From positions 248,001 to 312,000 of the forward strand of contig NZ_FWXR01000002.1 in NCBI RefSeq assembly GCF_900176465.1: 64,000 nt of DNA, given 5' to 3'. This document shows positions 45,524 through 54,801 of this stretch, in pieces. A program made the position numbers and the translations under genes. The first letter of the stretch is position 1; each line of letters starts with the position of its first letter. A model generated the notes under the pieces. It was not told the DNA's origin. It worked only from the letters and a program-made list of their open reading frames with translations, and made no database searches. Origin of the DNA: Fulvimarina manganoxydans (GTDB lineage Bacteria; Pseudomonadota; Alphaproteobacteria; Rhizobiales; Rhizobiaceae).

Positions 45524-46734
45524 AGAAAGCTCGTTCCATGGCGTCCGGCGGGAAGGCCGAGATGGGCTGCGACGCTCTCGCCGATATCGGCGAAGGTTTT
45601 CAGTGTGCCAATATCGCGAGCCGGAATGTCGGGCCCGTAAGCCAGGACGGGCACCCGCTCGCGCGTATGGTCGCTGCCGCGCCAGGTGGGATCGCAGCCA
45701 TGATCGGCGGTGATGACGACCAGGTCGCCGGGTCTCAGAGCCGCGTCGAGTTCCGGCAAGCGCCGATCGAAAGCTTCGAGCGCCGCCGCATAGCCCGGCA
45801 CATCTCGCCGGTGGCCGAAATTCGTGTCGAAATCGATGAAATTGGCAAAGATCAGATCGCCGTCCTGGGCTTCTGCGAACGCTTCGAGCGTCGCGTCGAA
45901 GAGCGCCATGTTCCCGGCCCCCTTCTTGATGCGCGAAATGCCCTGATGGGCGAAGATGTCGGCGATCTTGCCGATGCCGAAAGTCGTGCGTCCGGCCTCT
46001 TCGGCCCGGTCGAGAAGCGTCGGCTCTGGCGGCGGCACGGAAAAGTCGCGCCGGTTCGCTGTGCGCGTGAAGCTTGCCGGATCCTCTCCGACGAAAGGTC
46101 GGGCGATGACCCGGCCGATATTGAGAGGATCGCAATGGCGGCGTGCGGCCTCGCAAAGTGCCATCAATCGCTGAAGGCCGAAATGCTCTTCATGGGCGGC
46201 GATCTGCAAGACGCTGTCGGAGGAGGTGTAAAAGATCGGCTTTCCGGTCCGCACACTCTCTTCGCCGAGTTCCGCGATGATCTCCGTACCGGAGGCGTGT
46301 TTATCGCCCAGAATGCCGGGAATCTCGCTATCGTCGATGATCTGGCGGATGAGAGAGGCGGGAAAGGTCGGAATCGTCTGCGGAAAATAGCCCCATTCGA
46401 AGGCCACCGGAACGCCCGCGATCTCCCAATGGCCGGAAGGCGTGTCCTTGCCTTTTGAGACTTCCGAGGCGCGGCCATAGAGACCGCGTGACGAGGGCGT
46501 GCTGTCAGCCGGCTTGTCGCCGAGTTCCGGTGCGAGACGGCTCAGCCCAAGCACTGTCAAATGGGGCAGTGTGAGCGGTCCCTTTCGCAGCCCTTCCTTG
46601 TCGCCGTGACCTGAAGCACAAGCCGCTGCGATATGGCCAAGCGTATTGGCCCCTTCGTCACCGAAGGCCTGCGCATCCGGCGCTCCGCCGATGCCGACCG
46701 AATCGAGAACCATGATTATTGCGCGGGCGATGAT
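45520..46734 (-). CDS. deoB: Phosphopentomutase
   Basis: About 404 residues, the normal family length. It interconverts (deoxy)ribose-1- and -5-phosphate, linking the phosphorylases to DeoC. N-terminal [20 protein letters not shown] with the metal-binding Asp, then [13 protein letters not shown], the phosphorylated-Thr region [28 protein letters not shown] and [20 protein letters not shown] are intact. The homologous start has two ATC codons instead of ATG (46734 and 46731), with GAGGG placed as a good Shine-Dalgarno; ATGs exist only at 46713 (too short) and 46899 (overlapping the preceding gene with a foreign-looking extension). I give the ATC-based start, with the position uncertain. Confidence 0.9.
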   Translation of the reverse strand: MIARAIIMVLDSVGIGGAPDAQAFGDEGANTLGHIAAACASGHGDKEGLRKGPLTLPHLTVLGLSRLAPELGDKPADSTPSSRGLYGRASEVSKGKDTPSGHWEIAGVPVAFEWGYFPQTIPTFPASLIRQIIDDSEIPGILGDKHASGTEIIAELGEESVRTGKPIFYTSSDSVLQIAAHEEHFGLQRLMALCEAARRHCDPLNIGRVIARPFVGEDPASFTRTANRRDFSVPPPEPTLLDRAEEAGRTTFGIGKIADIFAHQGISRIKKGAGNMALFDATLEAFAEAQDGDLIFANFIDFDTNFGHRRDVPGYAAALEAFDRRLPELDAALRPGDLVVITADHGCDPTWRGSDHTRERVPVLAYGPDIPARDIGTLKTFADIGESVAAHLGLPAGRHGTSFL

Positions 46735-46858
46735 CTTCGTCCCTCGATCGCGATGGCCCAGCGATTTGGCTGGCCACGCAGCGTTGACATCCTTCGAAGC
46801 GGGCAAGCGCCGTCGCCTCGACGTCTGCCATCTAGGTCGGAAGACGGACCCGTTCCAG

Positions 46859-47323
46859 CTACTTGGCCGCCGCTTCAGCCATTCCGAGGCGGACTTCATA
46901 TTGCCCGCTCGCCGCTGAGAAATATTCGGGATTGTCGCCGATCGTCACGGTCGGCTCGCATTTGGGTGCACAGGCGAAGGTTTGCCGCTGGGCTTGGCGA
47001 TAGACGCGCAGCGTATTGTCTTCAAAGGTCTGAACGGCGACCTGCTCGTCGATCAAAACTTCGCCCTCTCGATCCAGAATGACGATATTGGTGATGCCAT
47101 AGGACTTGCCGGTCAGCACCAATCGGTCAGCGGAGAGAACTTCGATATCGACGATGGCCGGATTGCCCACGATCACCGTCCCTGCCGTCCGATCGATCTG
47201 GAGAACTCGGGCGTGATCGATCGCGACCTCGATCAGCGATCCGCCCGGTTGGGCAAGGGTGCTGGCGGTTCCGCCGACGACAAGGGCGGCAGCAAGGACG
47301 AGTCGGGACAGACGGATAGGCAT
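46859..47323 (-). CDS. Pilus assembly protein N-terminal domain protein (CpaC-N-like, exported)
   Basis: A 154-residue exported protein: signal peptide ([20 protein letters not shown]), then a domain nearly collinear with the N-terminal part of CpaC ([45 protein letters not shown], cf. CpaC VVLSADAHDILVANPAIAD...GQTNVIVFD). It lacks the secretin domain. After the domain are two Cys in [13 protein letters not shown], probably a disulfide. The gene is divergent from the Flp pilin gene, a position also seen for such proteins in rhizobial tad loci. It probably assists the secretin or peptidoglycan passage (inference). Confidence 0.85.
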   Translation of the reverse strand: MPIRLSRLVLAAALVVGGTASTLAQPGGSLIEVAIDHARVLQIDRTAGTVIVGNPAIVDIEVLSADRLVLTGKSYGITNIVILDREGEVLIDEQVAVQTFEDNTLRVYRQAQRQTFACAPKCEPTVTIGDNPEYFSAASGQYEVRLGMAEAAAK

Positions 47324-47669
47324 GGGCGGCGGCCGCTCCCTTGAACCGTCGGATCGGGACGGGCGGCCTGCCCGCCGAGCCGACGCGTGTCGGACATAAA
47401 AGGATCGGCTTGCACCGACCATCGCCCATCGCGCTGTGACACGAGTGAGCTGGAAAGATGACCCATGATGGGCCGGTCATGGTGAAGATTGCGTAAAGAA
47501 GGCGGGTAATAAGTCGTTAACTATCACTGCGGTTGCTTCGTGGTTGCTCGCACCTGATCGTCCGTTTTAAGGCAATGGAAAGAGGAATGCCGGAATCTCT
47601 GCTCATCCGATCGATGAAAAAAGTCGACGGACGTGCTGTCTTGAACCCGAAAAAAAAGGGGACTGTCTC
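47324..47669. other. Divergent promoter region of the pilus locus
   Basis: 346 bp between the divergent CpaC-N-like and pilin genes. It has a CtrA-like box near its centre (listed separately), an AT-rich stretch around 47490-47540 and an AGGGGA Shine-Dalgarno before the pilin ATG. A weak minus-strand open frame covering the pilin gene is not supported. Confidence 0.5.
47506..47521 (+). promoter_or_regulatory. CtrA-like binding site upstream of Flp pilin
   Basis: GTAA-TAAGTCG-TTAAC matches the alphaproteobacterial CtrA consensus TTAA-N7-TTAAC at 8 of 9 fixed positions. It lies about 150 bp before the pilin start and could serve both divergent genes. CtrA control of pilin is known in Caulobacter; here it is inferred. 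Confidence 0.5.
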
Positions 47670-47849
47670 ATGTCCACGCATTTCAAACGCTTCCTGAAGA
47701 ACGAGTCCGGCGCCACCGCCATCGAATACGCTCTGATCGCCGGCCTGATGGCTGTTGCCTGCATCACCGCTTTGACGACGCTCGGTGGCACGATGAAGAG
47801 CCAGTTCGAGACGATCGAGAGCTCGATCTCGGGCGCTCAGCCGGAGTAA
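47670..47849 (+). CDS. pilA: Flp family type IVb pilin
   Basis: A 59-residue prepilin, the structural subunit of the Flp/Tad pilus. The leader MSTHFKRFLKNESG is followed by ATAIEYALIAGLMAVACI, giving a type IVb cleavage site after G14 with Glu at +5 and the Tyr at +6 typical of Flp pilins. The hydrophobic helix runs to about residue 42, and the short polar C-terminus ends SGAQPE. AGGGGA lies upstream of the ATG. It is followed by a gene for prepilin peptidase. Confidence 0.95.
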   Translation: MSTHFKRFLKNESGATAIEYALIAGLMAVACITALTTLGGTMKSQFETIESSISGAQPE

Positions 47850-47997
47850 TTGATGCGCGGCATCATCCGTCGATATCGGATTGCCGCGTCTCTTTGTCAG
47901 AACACCGACACCATCGGCCGGCTTCGCTGGGCGGTGGTGTCCTTTTAAGAGCAGGGCGTTGTTCGGTCCTTTGCGCCCGCGGTCGAGGTCTGCCGGC

Positions 47998-48516
47998 ATG
48001 ATCCTATCGCAAGCTTATACTTACGCCCTGTTGATGGCCTTTCCCGCCTGTCTCATCCTGGCCGGACTTTCCGACTTCATGACGATGACGATTTCGAACA
48101 GGCTTTGCGCCGCGATCGCCATCCTCTTTCCCTTCGCCGCCCTGCAATTCGGCCTGCCGCTCTCTGACTTCGCCGCCCATATGGGCGTTGGCTTCGCCGT
48201 CTTCGTCCTTGGCTTCGCCTTGTTTTCGCTTAATCTGATCGGTGGGGGCGACGCCAAGCTCCTGGCGGCTTCCGCCCTATGGATCGGGCCTGATGGTATT
48301 CTTGCCTACGGCGTCCTTGTCGCCCTCTTCGGCGGCGCACTTGCTATCGTCCTCTTGTCCGCGCGCTCCTTGCTTGCGCCTGTCACCGGCTTTGCGGCGG
48401 CCGATCGCTTGCTTGAGAAGGAGACCGGCGTTCCCTACGGCATCGCGATCGCAGCGGCTGGTTTCGTTGTTTATTCCGACGGCCCGCTGCTCACGGCGGC
48501 TCTCGCCTGGCTGTAG
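47998..48516 (+). CDS. cpaA: Prepilin peptidase (A24 family, CpaA/TadV)
   Basis: A 172-residue polytopic membrane protease that cleaves the Flp prepilin leader. The two catalytic aspartates are in LSDFMTMTISN (near residue 23) and the GxGD motif GGGDAKLLAA. It lacks the N-methylation domain, as usual for CpaA/TadV. About five to six helices. Start ATG at 47998 with GAGGT upstream; the frame is open further upstream but not protein-like. Confidence 0.94.
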   Translation: MILSQAYTYALLMAFPACLILAGLSDFMTMTISNRLCAAIAILFPFAALQFGLPLSDFAAHMGVGFAVFVLGFALFSLNLIGGGDAKLLAASALWIGPDGILAYGVLVALFGGALAIVLLSARSLLAPVTGFAAADRLLEKETGVPYGIAIAAAGFVVYSDGPLLTAALAWL

Positions 48517-48581
48517 GCTTAAGCAAAGCTGGACTTCAACGATCCTTCAAGCGCGATACTCATCGAGCCTTTCATTTTTGG

Positions 48582-48597
48582 TTAACCATACGTTGAC
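48582..48597 (+). promoter_or_regulatory. CtrA-like binding site upstream of cpaB
   Basis: TTAA-CCATACG-TTGAC matches TTAA-N7-TTAAC at 8 of 9 positions and also contains TTAACCAT, the common CtrA half-site. It ends 66 bp before the cpaB ATG, a normal promoter distance. Confidence 0.55.
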
Positions 48598-48663
48598 GAT
48601 TTCTGGGCGATAACGAACGCGAACAGGCCGCACGTCTCTGCGGCACAGATGCGGGAGTTGTCG

Positions 48664-49482
48664 ATGAACCGAGCGCAACTGATTGTCATCGCGGCAGCCG
48701 CGCTCGCTGCGGTCGGAGCGGGCTTCGTCGCCCTCAATCTATCGACGCCGGAGCCTCAGGAACCGGTCATCATCACGGCTGCGCCGGCCGAGCCGCCGGT
48801 CAAGCTGGCGGACGTTCTGGTTGCCTCCCGCGATCTGCCGATGGGAATGGGCGTCGACAGTGCGCTCTCTTGGCAGAAATGGCCCGTGGACGGCATTGGC
48901 GACAGTTTCATCCGTCGGTCTCAACGTCCGGACGCGATTGAAGAGCTCAAGGGCTCCATTGCCCGCCAGGCCTATTTCGCCGGCGAACCGATCCGCGAAG
49001 CCAAGCTGATCAAGTCGGAGAGCGGCTTCCTCTCTGCAGTGCTGCCGTCGGGCAAGCGCGCCGTCTCCGTGCAGATCGCGGCGGCGACGGCCGCTGGCGG
49101 CTTTATCCTGCCCAATGACCATGTCGACGTGATCATGAGCCGTCGCAAGGACGACGGAACGACAGGTGGTCAGATCGTCACAGAGACCGTCTTACGCAAC
49201 CTTCGGGTTCTGGCGATCGATCAGACGATCGACGAGGCCGACGGCCAGCGCACCGTCATCGGCTCCACCGCCACGCTGGAGGTCGACGCGGATCAGGCCG
49301 AGGCGCTGACCGCCGCCCAGCAGATGGCCGACCGTTTCGTTCTGTCCTTGCGTTCGCTTGCCGACTCCGTTCCCGGGACGCCTGGTTATGCCGCTTTCCT
49401 TCTCGCCGAGGAGAAGGCGAAGAACAATGACATTCGGCTCGTCCGCTACGGCAAAATCCAGGATGTCAGGGTCTCCCAATGA
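48664..49482 (+). CDS. cpaB: Flp pilus assembly protein CpaB (RcpC)
   Basis: A 272-residue periplasmic protein anchored by one N-terminal helix (LIVIAAAALAAVGAGFVAL). An SAF domain follows (VKLADVLVASRDLPMGMGV), then the RcpC/CpaB domain with AVSVQIAAATAAGGFILPNDHVDVIMSRR. It supports secretin function and pilus passage. Start ATG at 48664 preceded by GGGAG. Its stop overlaps an ATG in frame with cpaC. Confidence 0.95.
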   Translation: MNRAQLIVIAAAALAAVGAGFVALNLSTPEPQEPVIITAAPAEPPVKLADVLVASRDLPMGMGVDSALSWQKWPVDGIGDSFIRRSQRPDAIEELKGSIARQAYFAGEPIREAKLIKSESGFLSAVLPSGKRAVSVQIAAATAAGGFILPNDHVDVIMSRRKDDGTTGGQIVTETVLRNLRVLAIDQTIDEADGQRTVIGSTATLEVDADQAEALTAAQQMADRFVLSLRSLADSVPGTPGYAAFLLAEEKAKNNDIRLVRYGKIQDVRVSQ

Positions 49483-49523
49483 AGCGCGCGCCAATCCAAA
49501 CATCTTTTCGAAGGGAGCGGACC

Positions 49524-51095
49524 ATGCGTCTCACCCGGACAGTCCTGACCAGCCTTCTCGCTTCGGCTCTGCTCTTGGCGCCCGTCAATCCGGTCGTTCC
49601 CTATATGGCTGAAGCCGAAGCGGCGGCCAACGGAACCATCGTCAATGTCGGGATGGGGCATACCCGCATCGATCTCGGTCTCGACATGTCCAAGGTCGTG
49701 GTTCTTTCGGCCGACGCCCATGACATCCTGGTGGCGAACCCCGCCATCGCCGATGCGGTGACCCGCGACAAACGCCACATCTATCTCTTCGGCAAGCAGG
49801 TCGGACAGACGAATGTGATCGTCTTCGACCAGGCCGGTCGCCAGATCGCGTCGATCGACATCAAGATCGAGCGCGACATTGGCGGGCTCGAATCCTCGAT
49901 CCGTAAATATGTGCCGGATTCCGACGTGAAGATCGAAATGATGAGCGACAACGTCGTTCTGACTGGCACGGTCCGCACCCCGCTCGACGCCGCAAGGGTG
50001 GAGCAGATCGCCGAAATCTTCGTGACGGGCGGTGAGGCGACGACAAGCAATTATATCAAGACGGCCACGGCGGGCGGAATGACCGAGGGATCGGGCGGCG
50101 ATGTCGCCATGGCGAGCGAGAATCGGCGCAAGAGCCAGATCGTCAATCTCCTCAGGATAGAGGGCGAAGACCAGGTCACGCTGAAGGTGACGGTCGCCGA
50201 AGTGCAGCGCTCCGTCGTCAAACAGCTGGGGCTTAATGGGACCATCGGTACCGTCATCGACGGGATGAGCTTCGGCGCCGTGTCGGACAATCCGTTTGGT
50301 CTCGGAAAGGCGCTGTCGAACTCGCAGTTCGACCTGGCCGGAACGATCGGTGACAAGACCAATCTTCAGGCGGAACTGTCAGCTCTCGAACAGTCCGGTG
50401 TTATGCGTATGCTCGCAGAGCCGAGCCTCACCGCCATCTCTGGCGAGAGCGCCGCTTTCAAGGTCGGCGGCGAATTCATTATTCCCAACGGCCGCAGCTT
50501 CACCCCTGCCGTCCTGGATGACGATGGAAACATCCAGCAGGAAGGTTATGCGACGGTCGATACCAAGGAGATCGAATACGGCATCGGTCTCGACTTCACG
50601 CCGGTGGTCCTTTCGCCTGGACGGATTAGCTTGAAAGTGCGCACCAGCGTCTCGGAACCCACTTTCGAGAGCCCGTTCAGCTTCAGTGGCGACAAATACG
50701 GCGCGGGCTTTAACCGCATCGGCCTTCGCAAACGTCTCGCCGACACCACGGTCGAGCTCCCTTCGGGCGGCTCGCTCGTTATCGCCGGCCTGGTGCGCGA
50801 CGAGGTTCGTCAGGTCGTTTCCGGCTTTCCCGGCCTCTCCAAACTCCCGATCCTCGGCACGCTGTTCCGCTCGCGCGACTTCCAGCGCTACGAGACCGAA
50901 CTCGTCGTCATCGTGACCCCTTACCTGGTGCGCCCCGTCGGTCGCGAGGCGCTCGCCCGTCCCGACGACGGTCTCGCCTTCGCCTCCGATGGCTCGTCCA
51001 ATTTCCTCGGTCGCATCAACCGTGTCTACGGCCGCACCGAGACCGCCCTGCCGCCCGGCCGCTATCACGGCGTCGTCGGCTACATCTACAAGTGA
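49524..51095 (+). CDS. cpaC: Flp pilus secretin CpaC (RcpA)
   Basis: About 523 residues, the outer-membrane secretin ring for the pilus. Signal peptide (TVLTSLLASALLLAPVNPVV), an N-terminal pilus-assembly domain (ADAHDILVANPAIADAVTRD, then QTNVIVFD), a BON-like segment (VKIEMMSDNVVLTGTVRTPLDA) and the type II/III secretin domain (VTLKVTVAEVQRSVVKQLGL ... PSLTAISGESAAFKVGGEF ... LPSGGSLVIAGLVRDE). Start ATG at 49524 has AAGGGAG. An ATG at 49479 overlapping the cpaB stop is the longer alternative. Confidence 0.95.
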   Translation: MRLTRTVLTSLLASALLLAPVNPVVPYMAEAEAAANGTIVNVGMGHTRIDLGLDMSKVVVLSADAHDILVANPAIADAVTRDKRHIYLFGKQVGQTNVIVFDQAGRQIASIDIKIERDIGGLESSIRKYVPDSDVKIEMMSDNVVLTGTVRTPLDAARVEQIAEIFVTGGEATTSNYIKTATAGGMTEGSGGDVAMASENRRKSQIVNLLRIEGEDQVTLKVTVAEVQRSVVKQLGLNGTIGTVIDGMSFGAVSDNPFGLGKALSNSQFDLAGTIGDKTNLQAELSALEQSGVMRMLAEPSLTAISGESAAFKVGGEFIIPNGRSFTPAVLDDDGNIQQEGYATVDTKEIEYGIGLDFTPVVLSPGRISLKVRTSVSEPTFESPFSFSGDKYGAGFNRIGLRKRLADTTVELPSGGSLVIAGLVRDEVRQVVSGFPGLSKLPILGTLFRSRDFQRYETELVVIVTPYLVRPVGREALARPDDGLAFASDGSSNFLGRINRVYGRTETALPPGRYHGVVGYIYK

Positions 51096-51112
51096 TCGAG
51101 GAGCACCGAACG

Positions 51113-51835
51113 ATGAGCCCGTCTCCGGCAGTCGCCCCCCGCCGTCTGGCCGTTCCCGCGCTTCCGATCAGGCTCGCCGCCATGGCGATGCTGACCGGCG
51201 TCCTCTCGGCCTGCGGCAACGTCCATCATATCGAAGTTGGCTCGATCCCCGACGACTATCGCACCCGGCATCCGATCGTCGTCTCGGAGGCCGAACAGGC
51301 GATCGACATTACGGTCGTGGCATCCGACAGCAATCTACCCCATTCGGATGTGAGCCGGGTTCAGGACTTCGCCAACCGGTTCCTCACCTCGGGGGCCGAT
51401 TCAATGCGCGTTTTGATCCCGTACGGCGCGCGGAATTCAGTCGCCGCCGGACGCCTGCTTCCCGAGATCCGTTCACTTCTCTCCCGTTCCTATGTCGAAC
51501 CCCATCGGATCGTTGTCGAAAGCTATGCCGCGCACGATGCCCTTCGCCCGACGCCGATCCGCCTCAGCTTCTCCACTCTTGTCGCGAAGACCACGCCTTG
51601 CGGGTCCTGGCCGGACGACCTGACCGACACGGCAGAGAACAAAAACTATCACAATTTCGGTTGTGCTACGCAGCAGAACCTGGCCGCCCAGATTGCCGAT
51701 CCGCGCGATCTTCTGTCGCCGCGCGGCATGGGACCGGTCGATTCCCAGCGCCGTTCCACCATTATCGAAAAATATCGCAAGGGTGAGAAGACCGGCGCGA
51801 GCGAACCCAAGATGAGCAGCGATTACTCATGGTAA
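51113..51835 (+). CDS. cpaD: Pilus assembly lipoprotein CpaD
   Basis: A 240-residue lipoprotein with the lipobox LSAC right after a hydrophobic segment (residues about 24-34). The CpaD domain is recognised from DDYRTRHPIVVSEAEQ, the OmpA-like middle and NFGCATQQNLAAQIADPRDLL. It is thought to help secretin placement in the outer membrane. Start ATG at 51113 has GAGGAG; a GTG at 51092 overlapping cpaC is less likely. It overlaps cpaE by 7 bp. Confidence 0.94.
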   Translation: MSPSPAVAPRRLAVPALPIRLAAMAMLTGVLSACGNVHHIEVGSIPDDYRTRHPIVVSEAEQAIDITVVASDSNLPHSDVSRVQDFANRFLTSGADSMRVLIPYGARNSVAAGRLLPEIRSLLSRSYVEPHRIVVESYAAHDALRPTPIRLSFSTLVAKTTPCGSWPDDLTDTAENKNYHNFGCATQQNLAAQIADPRDLLSPRGMGPVDSQRRSTIIEKYRKGEKTGASEPKMSSDYSW

Positions 51836-53103
51836 ACATTCCCCACGAGCCCGCTCACGACGCAGGAGCGCAGGGCAACATTCCCGAAGTGGTGGACAAT
51901 GTCCGCCCCATCCCCCGCGTCTCCATCCAGGCTTTCTGCGAAAGCGAGGGTGTGACCACGCCGATGCAGGCTGCGATGAAGGATCGCCGTCTCGCCAAGA
52001 CCAGTTTCAAGGTCAATACCGGTGATTATCGCGCCGCGCTCGAGCATTTCTCCAGCGCTCCAACGCCCAATCTTGTGATTTTGGAGATGCGCCTGCCGCC
52101 GATGGAGCTGATCCAGGCGCTCGACAAGCTGGCGGATGTTTGTGACCCCGGAACGAAAGTGGTCGTGATCGGCCATTATAACGACGTTCAGCTCTATCGC
52201 GAATTGATGCGGTGCGGCGTTTCGGAGTATCTCGTCGCGCCGATTTCGCTCGCCGATGTCCTGACGACGATTTCCGACATCTTCGTCGCACCCGATTCTG
52301 AGCCTCTCGGCCGCAGCATCGCCGTACTCGGCGCCAAGGGCGGCGTCGGCGCCTCGACCATCGCCCACAATGTCGGCTGGGCGATCGCTGATCTGTTTCA
52401 AAGCGAGGTGATCCTCTGCGACTGCGATCTGGCGTTCGGGACGGCCAATATCGATTTCGACCGCGACCCAGCCCAGGGCATGTACGAAGCCCTTCGCTCC
52501 TCCGGCGAAATGGACGAGACGCTTCTCGATCGCCTGCTGTCGAGTTGCGGCGACCATCTCTCGCTACTGTCCGCGCCCTCGACGCTCGATCAGGTCTATG
52601 ATCTCGACGCGAACGATTTTCGCGTTCTCGTCGAGACGGCCCAGAAGACGGCGCCCTTCGTCATCCTCGACCTGCCGCATCAGTGGACGGACTGGACGCG
52701 GGCCATGCTCGCCCAAGCCGATCTCGTGGTCATGGCGGCGAGCCTCGACCTTGCCAATCTGCGCAATGCCAAAAATCTGGTCGATACGCTGGCCAAGCTG
52801 CGGCCGAACGATGTCAAGCCGCATCTCGTGCTCAATCAGATCGGCATCCCCAAACGGCCCGAGATCGCCCTCGACGAATTCTGCGATCCGCTGGGCCTAA
52901 CGCCGGCGGCCGAAATTCCCTTCGATCCGCAACTCTTCGGCGAGGCGGCCAATGCCGGTCTGATGATCCGGCAGCTGAACGCCAAAAGCCCGATTGCGGC
53001 GACCTTCGACCAGCTCGCCCACATCGTCACCGGTCGCGAGACGATCAAGAAAGCGAAGAAAGTCGGCCTCTTCGACCGCCTCTTGAAGAAATCGGCGGCC
53101 TGA
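51829..53103 (+). CDS. cpaE: Pilus assembly ATPase CpaE (TadZ)
   Basis: A 424-residue cytoplasmic MinD/ParA-like localisation factor. The N-terminal about 140 residues form an atypical receiver-like domain (LVILEMRLPPMELIQALDKL). The ATPase part has the deviant Walker A AKGGVGASTIAHNVGWAI and Walker B-like ILDLPHQWTDW. It is thought to place the pilus machine at the cell pole. The ATG overlaps the cpaD stop. A 204-bp gap separates it from cpaF. Confidence 0.95.
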   Translation: MVNIPHEPAHDAGAQGNIPEVVDNVRPIPRVSIQAFCESEGVTTPMQAAMKDRRLAKTSFKVNTGDYRAALEHFSSAPTPNLVILEMRLPPMELIQALDKLADVCDPGTKVVVIGHYNDVQLYRELMRCGVSEYLVAPISLADVLTTISDIFVAPDSEPLGRSIAVLGAKGGVGASTIAHNVGWAIADLFQSEVILCDCDLAFGTANIDFDRDPAQGMYEALRSSGEMDETLLDRLLSSCGDHLSLLSAPSTLDQVYDLDANDFRVLVETAQKTAPFVILDLPHQWTDWTRAMLAQADLVVMAASLDLANLRNAKNLVDTLAKLRPNDVKPHLVLNQIGIPKRPEIALDEFCDPLGLTPAAEIPFDPQLFGEAANAGLMIRQLNAKSPIAATFDQLAHIVTGRETIKKAKKVGLFDRLLKKSAA

Positions 53104-53307
53104 TCCGGCTAAGGGCCGGTCACGGCCTGGGCCGCAGACGTGCCAGTGCGGCGCTCGGGGCGCCGTCGGCATCCGTCATCGCGAGGCGATCGGCCGGATG
53201 TCGCAGGACGCATTCTTCGCTCGCGCGGAGAGATGAGAGGAACGACAAGACCGGATGGTGCGGCGGCTTGAAGCCACGGATCGTCCTTTCTCGGAGACTA
53301 GCATTCG

Positions 53308-54801
53308 ATGTTCGGTAAACGCTCAAGCCAGACGCCGTCCGCGGGCAGCACCGACCTCAAGGAGCGGCCGGTCCCCAAGCCTGCGCCGGTTCAGCCCGCG
53401 ACCTCGCGCGAGCCCGCCGCGCCGCCAAGCGTTCGGCCCACGCAGAGCTCGGTGTCGGCCCCCGCCGCGTCGGAGGGCGCCGGCAACAATCGCTCGGCCA
53501 AGCGCGACGACGCGTTCTATCAGCGTAAGTCGCAGGTCTTCGCAGCCCTGATCGACACGATCGACCTTTCGCAGCTCGCCGGCATGGAAGCCGATGCCGC
53601 GCGCGAGGAAATCCGCGACATCGTCAACGACATCATCGCGATCAAGAACTATGCGATGACGATCGCGGAACAGGAGGATCTCCTCTCCGACATCTGCAAC
53701 GATGTTCTCGGCTATGGCCCGTTGGAGCCGCTTCTGGCGCGCGACGAAATCGCCGACATCATGGTCAATGGAGCGCGCCAGACCTTCATCGAAGTCGCCG
53801 GCAAGGTGCATGAGGCTGGAATTCGCTTCCGCGACAATCAGCAGCTTCTCAATATCTGCCAGCGCATCGTCAGCCAGGTCGGACGCCGCGTCGACGAGAC
53901 ATCGCCCATCTGCGACGCGCGTCTTCCCGACGGTTCGCGCGTCAACGTCATCGCGCCGCCGCTTTCGATCGATGGGCCGGCCCTGACGATCCGAAAGTTC
54001 AAGAAGGACAAGCTGACTCTCGACCAATTGGTCAATTACGGGACGATCACCCCGGACGGGGCCGAGATTCTGCAAATCATCGGGCGCGTTCGCTGCAATA
54101 TCGTCGTCTCGGGCGGCACGGGCTCGGGTAAGACGACCCTTCTCAATTGTCTGACGCGCTATATCGATCTCGACGAACGCATCATCACCTGCGAGGACTC
54201 CGCCGAGCTCCAGCTGCAGCAGCCCCATGTGGTGCGGCTGGAAACCCGACCGCCCAATATCGAGGGCGAGGGCGAGATCACGATGCGCGATCTCGTCAAG
54301 AACTGCCTGCGTATGCGGCCCGAGCGCATCATCGTCGGCGAGGTGCGCGGACCGGAGGTGTTCGATCTCCTACAGGCGATGAACACCGGCCATGATGGGT
54401 CGATGGGCACGATCCACGCCAACAGCCCGCGCGAATGCCTCAACCGTATGGAGTCGATGATCGCCATGGGCGGCTATTCTCTGCCCTCGCGCACTGTGAA
54501 GGAGATCATCTGCGGGTCGGTGGACGTCATCGTCCAGGCCGCGCGCCTGAGAGATGGCTCCCGCCGCATCACCCACATCACCGAGGTGGTGGGGATGGAA
54601 GGCGACGTCATCATCACCCAGGATCTTTTCGTCTACGACATCGTCGGCGAAGACGCGGCCGGCCGGCTTATCGGTCGGCATCGCTCCACCGGTGTCGGAC
54701 GCCCGCATTTCTGGGATCGCGCGCGCTATTATGGCGAGGATCGCCGCCTGGCCGCCGCGCTCGACCGCAGCAACCTCCAAAGCGAGCAGGAGGGCTATTG
54801 A
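53308..54801 (+). CDS. cpaF: Pilus assembly/secretion ATPase CpaF (TadA)
   Basis: A 497-residue type II/IV secretion ATPase that drives pilus extension and retraction. Proline- and alanine-rich N-terminus (first about 65 residues), then the N2 domain and the RecA-like motor: Walker [14 protein letters not shown] (about residue 270), Asp box [10 protein letters not shown], Walker [12 protein letters not shown] and the His box [11 protein letters not shown]. The stop codon shares a base with the tadB ATG (TGATG). Confidence 0.96.
   Translation: MFGKRSSQTPSAGSTDLKERPVPKPAPVQPATSREPAAPPSVRPTQSSVSAPAASEGAGNNRSAKRDDAFYQRKSQVFAALIDTIDLSQLAGMEADAAREEIRDIVNDIIAIKNYAMTIAEQEDLLSDICNDVLGYGPLEPLLARDEIADIMVNGARQTFIEVAGKVHEAGIRFRDNQQLLNICQRIVSQVGRRVDETSPICDARLPDGSRVNVIAPPLSIDGPALTIRKFKKDKLTLDQLVNYGTITPDGAEILQIIGRVRCNIVVSGGTGSGKTTLLNCLTRYIDLDERIITCEDSAELQLQQPHVVRLETRPPNIEGEGEITMRDLVKNCLRMRPERIIVGEVRGPEVFDLLQAMNTGHDGSMGTIHANSPRECLNRMESMIAMGGYSLPSRTVKEIICGSVDVIVQAARLRDGSRRITHITEVVGMEGDVIITQDLFVYDIVGEDAAGRLIGRHRSTGVGRPHFWDRARYYGEDRRLAAALDRSNLQSEQEGY

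Noticed and set aside
47517-47999. Minus-strand frame covering the pilin gene
   Set aside because: The plus-strand 59-codon Flp pilin with Shine-Dalgarno and cleavage site is much better supported.
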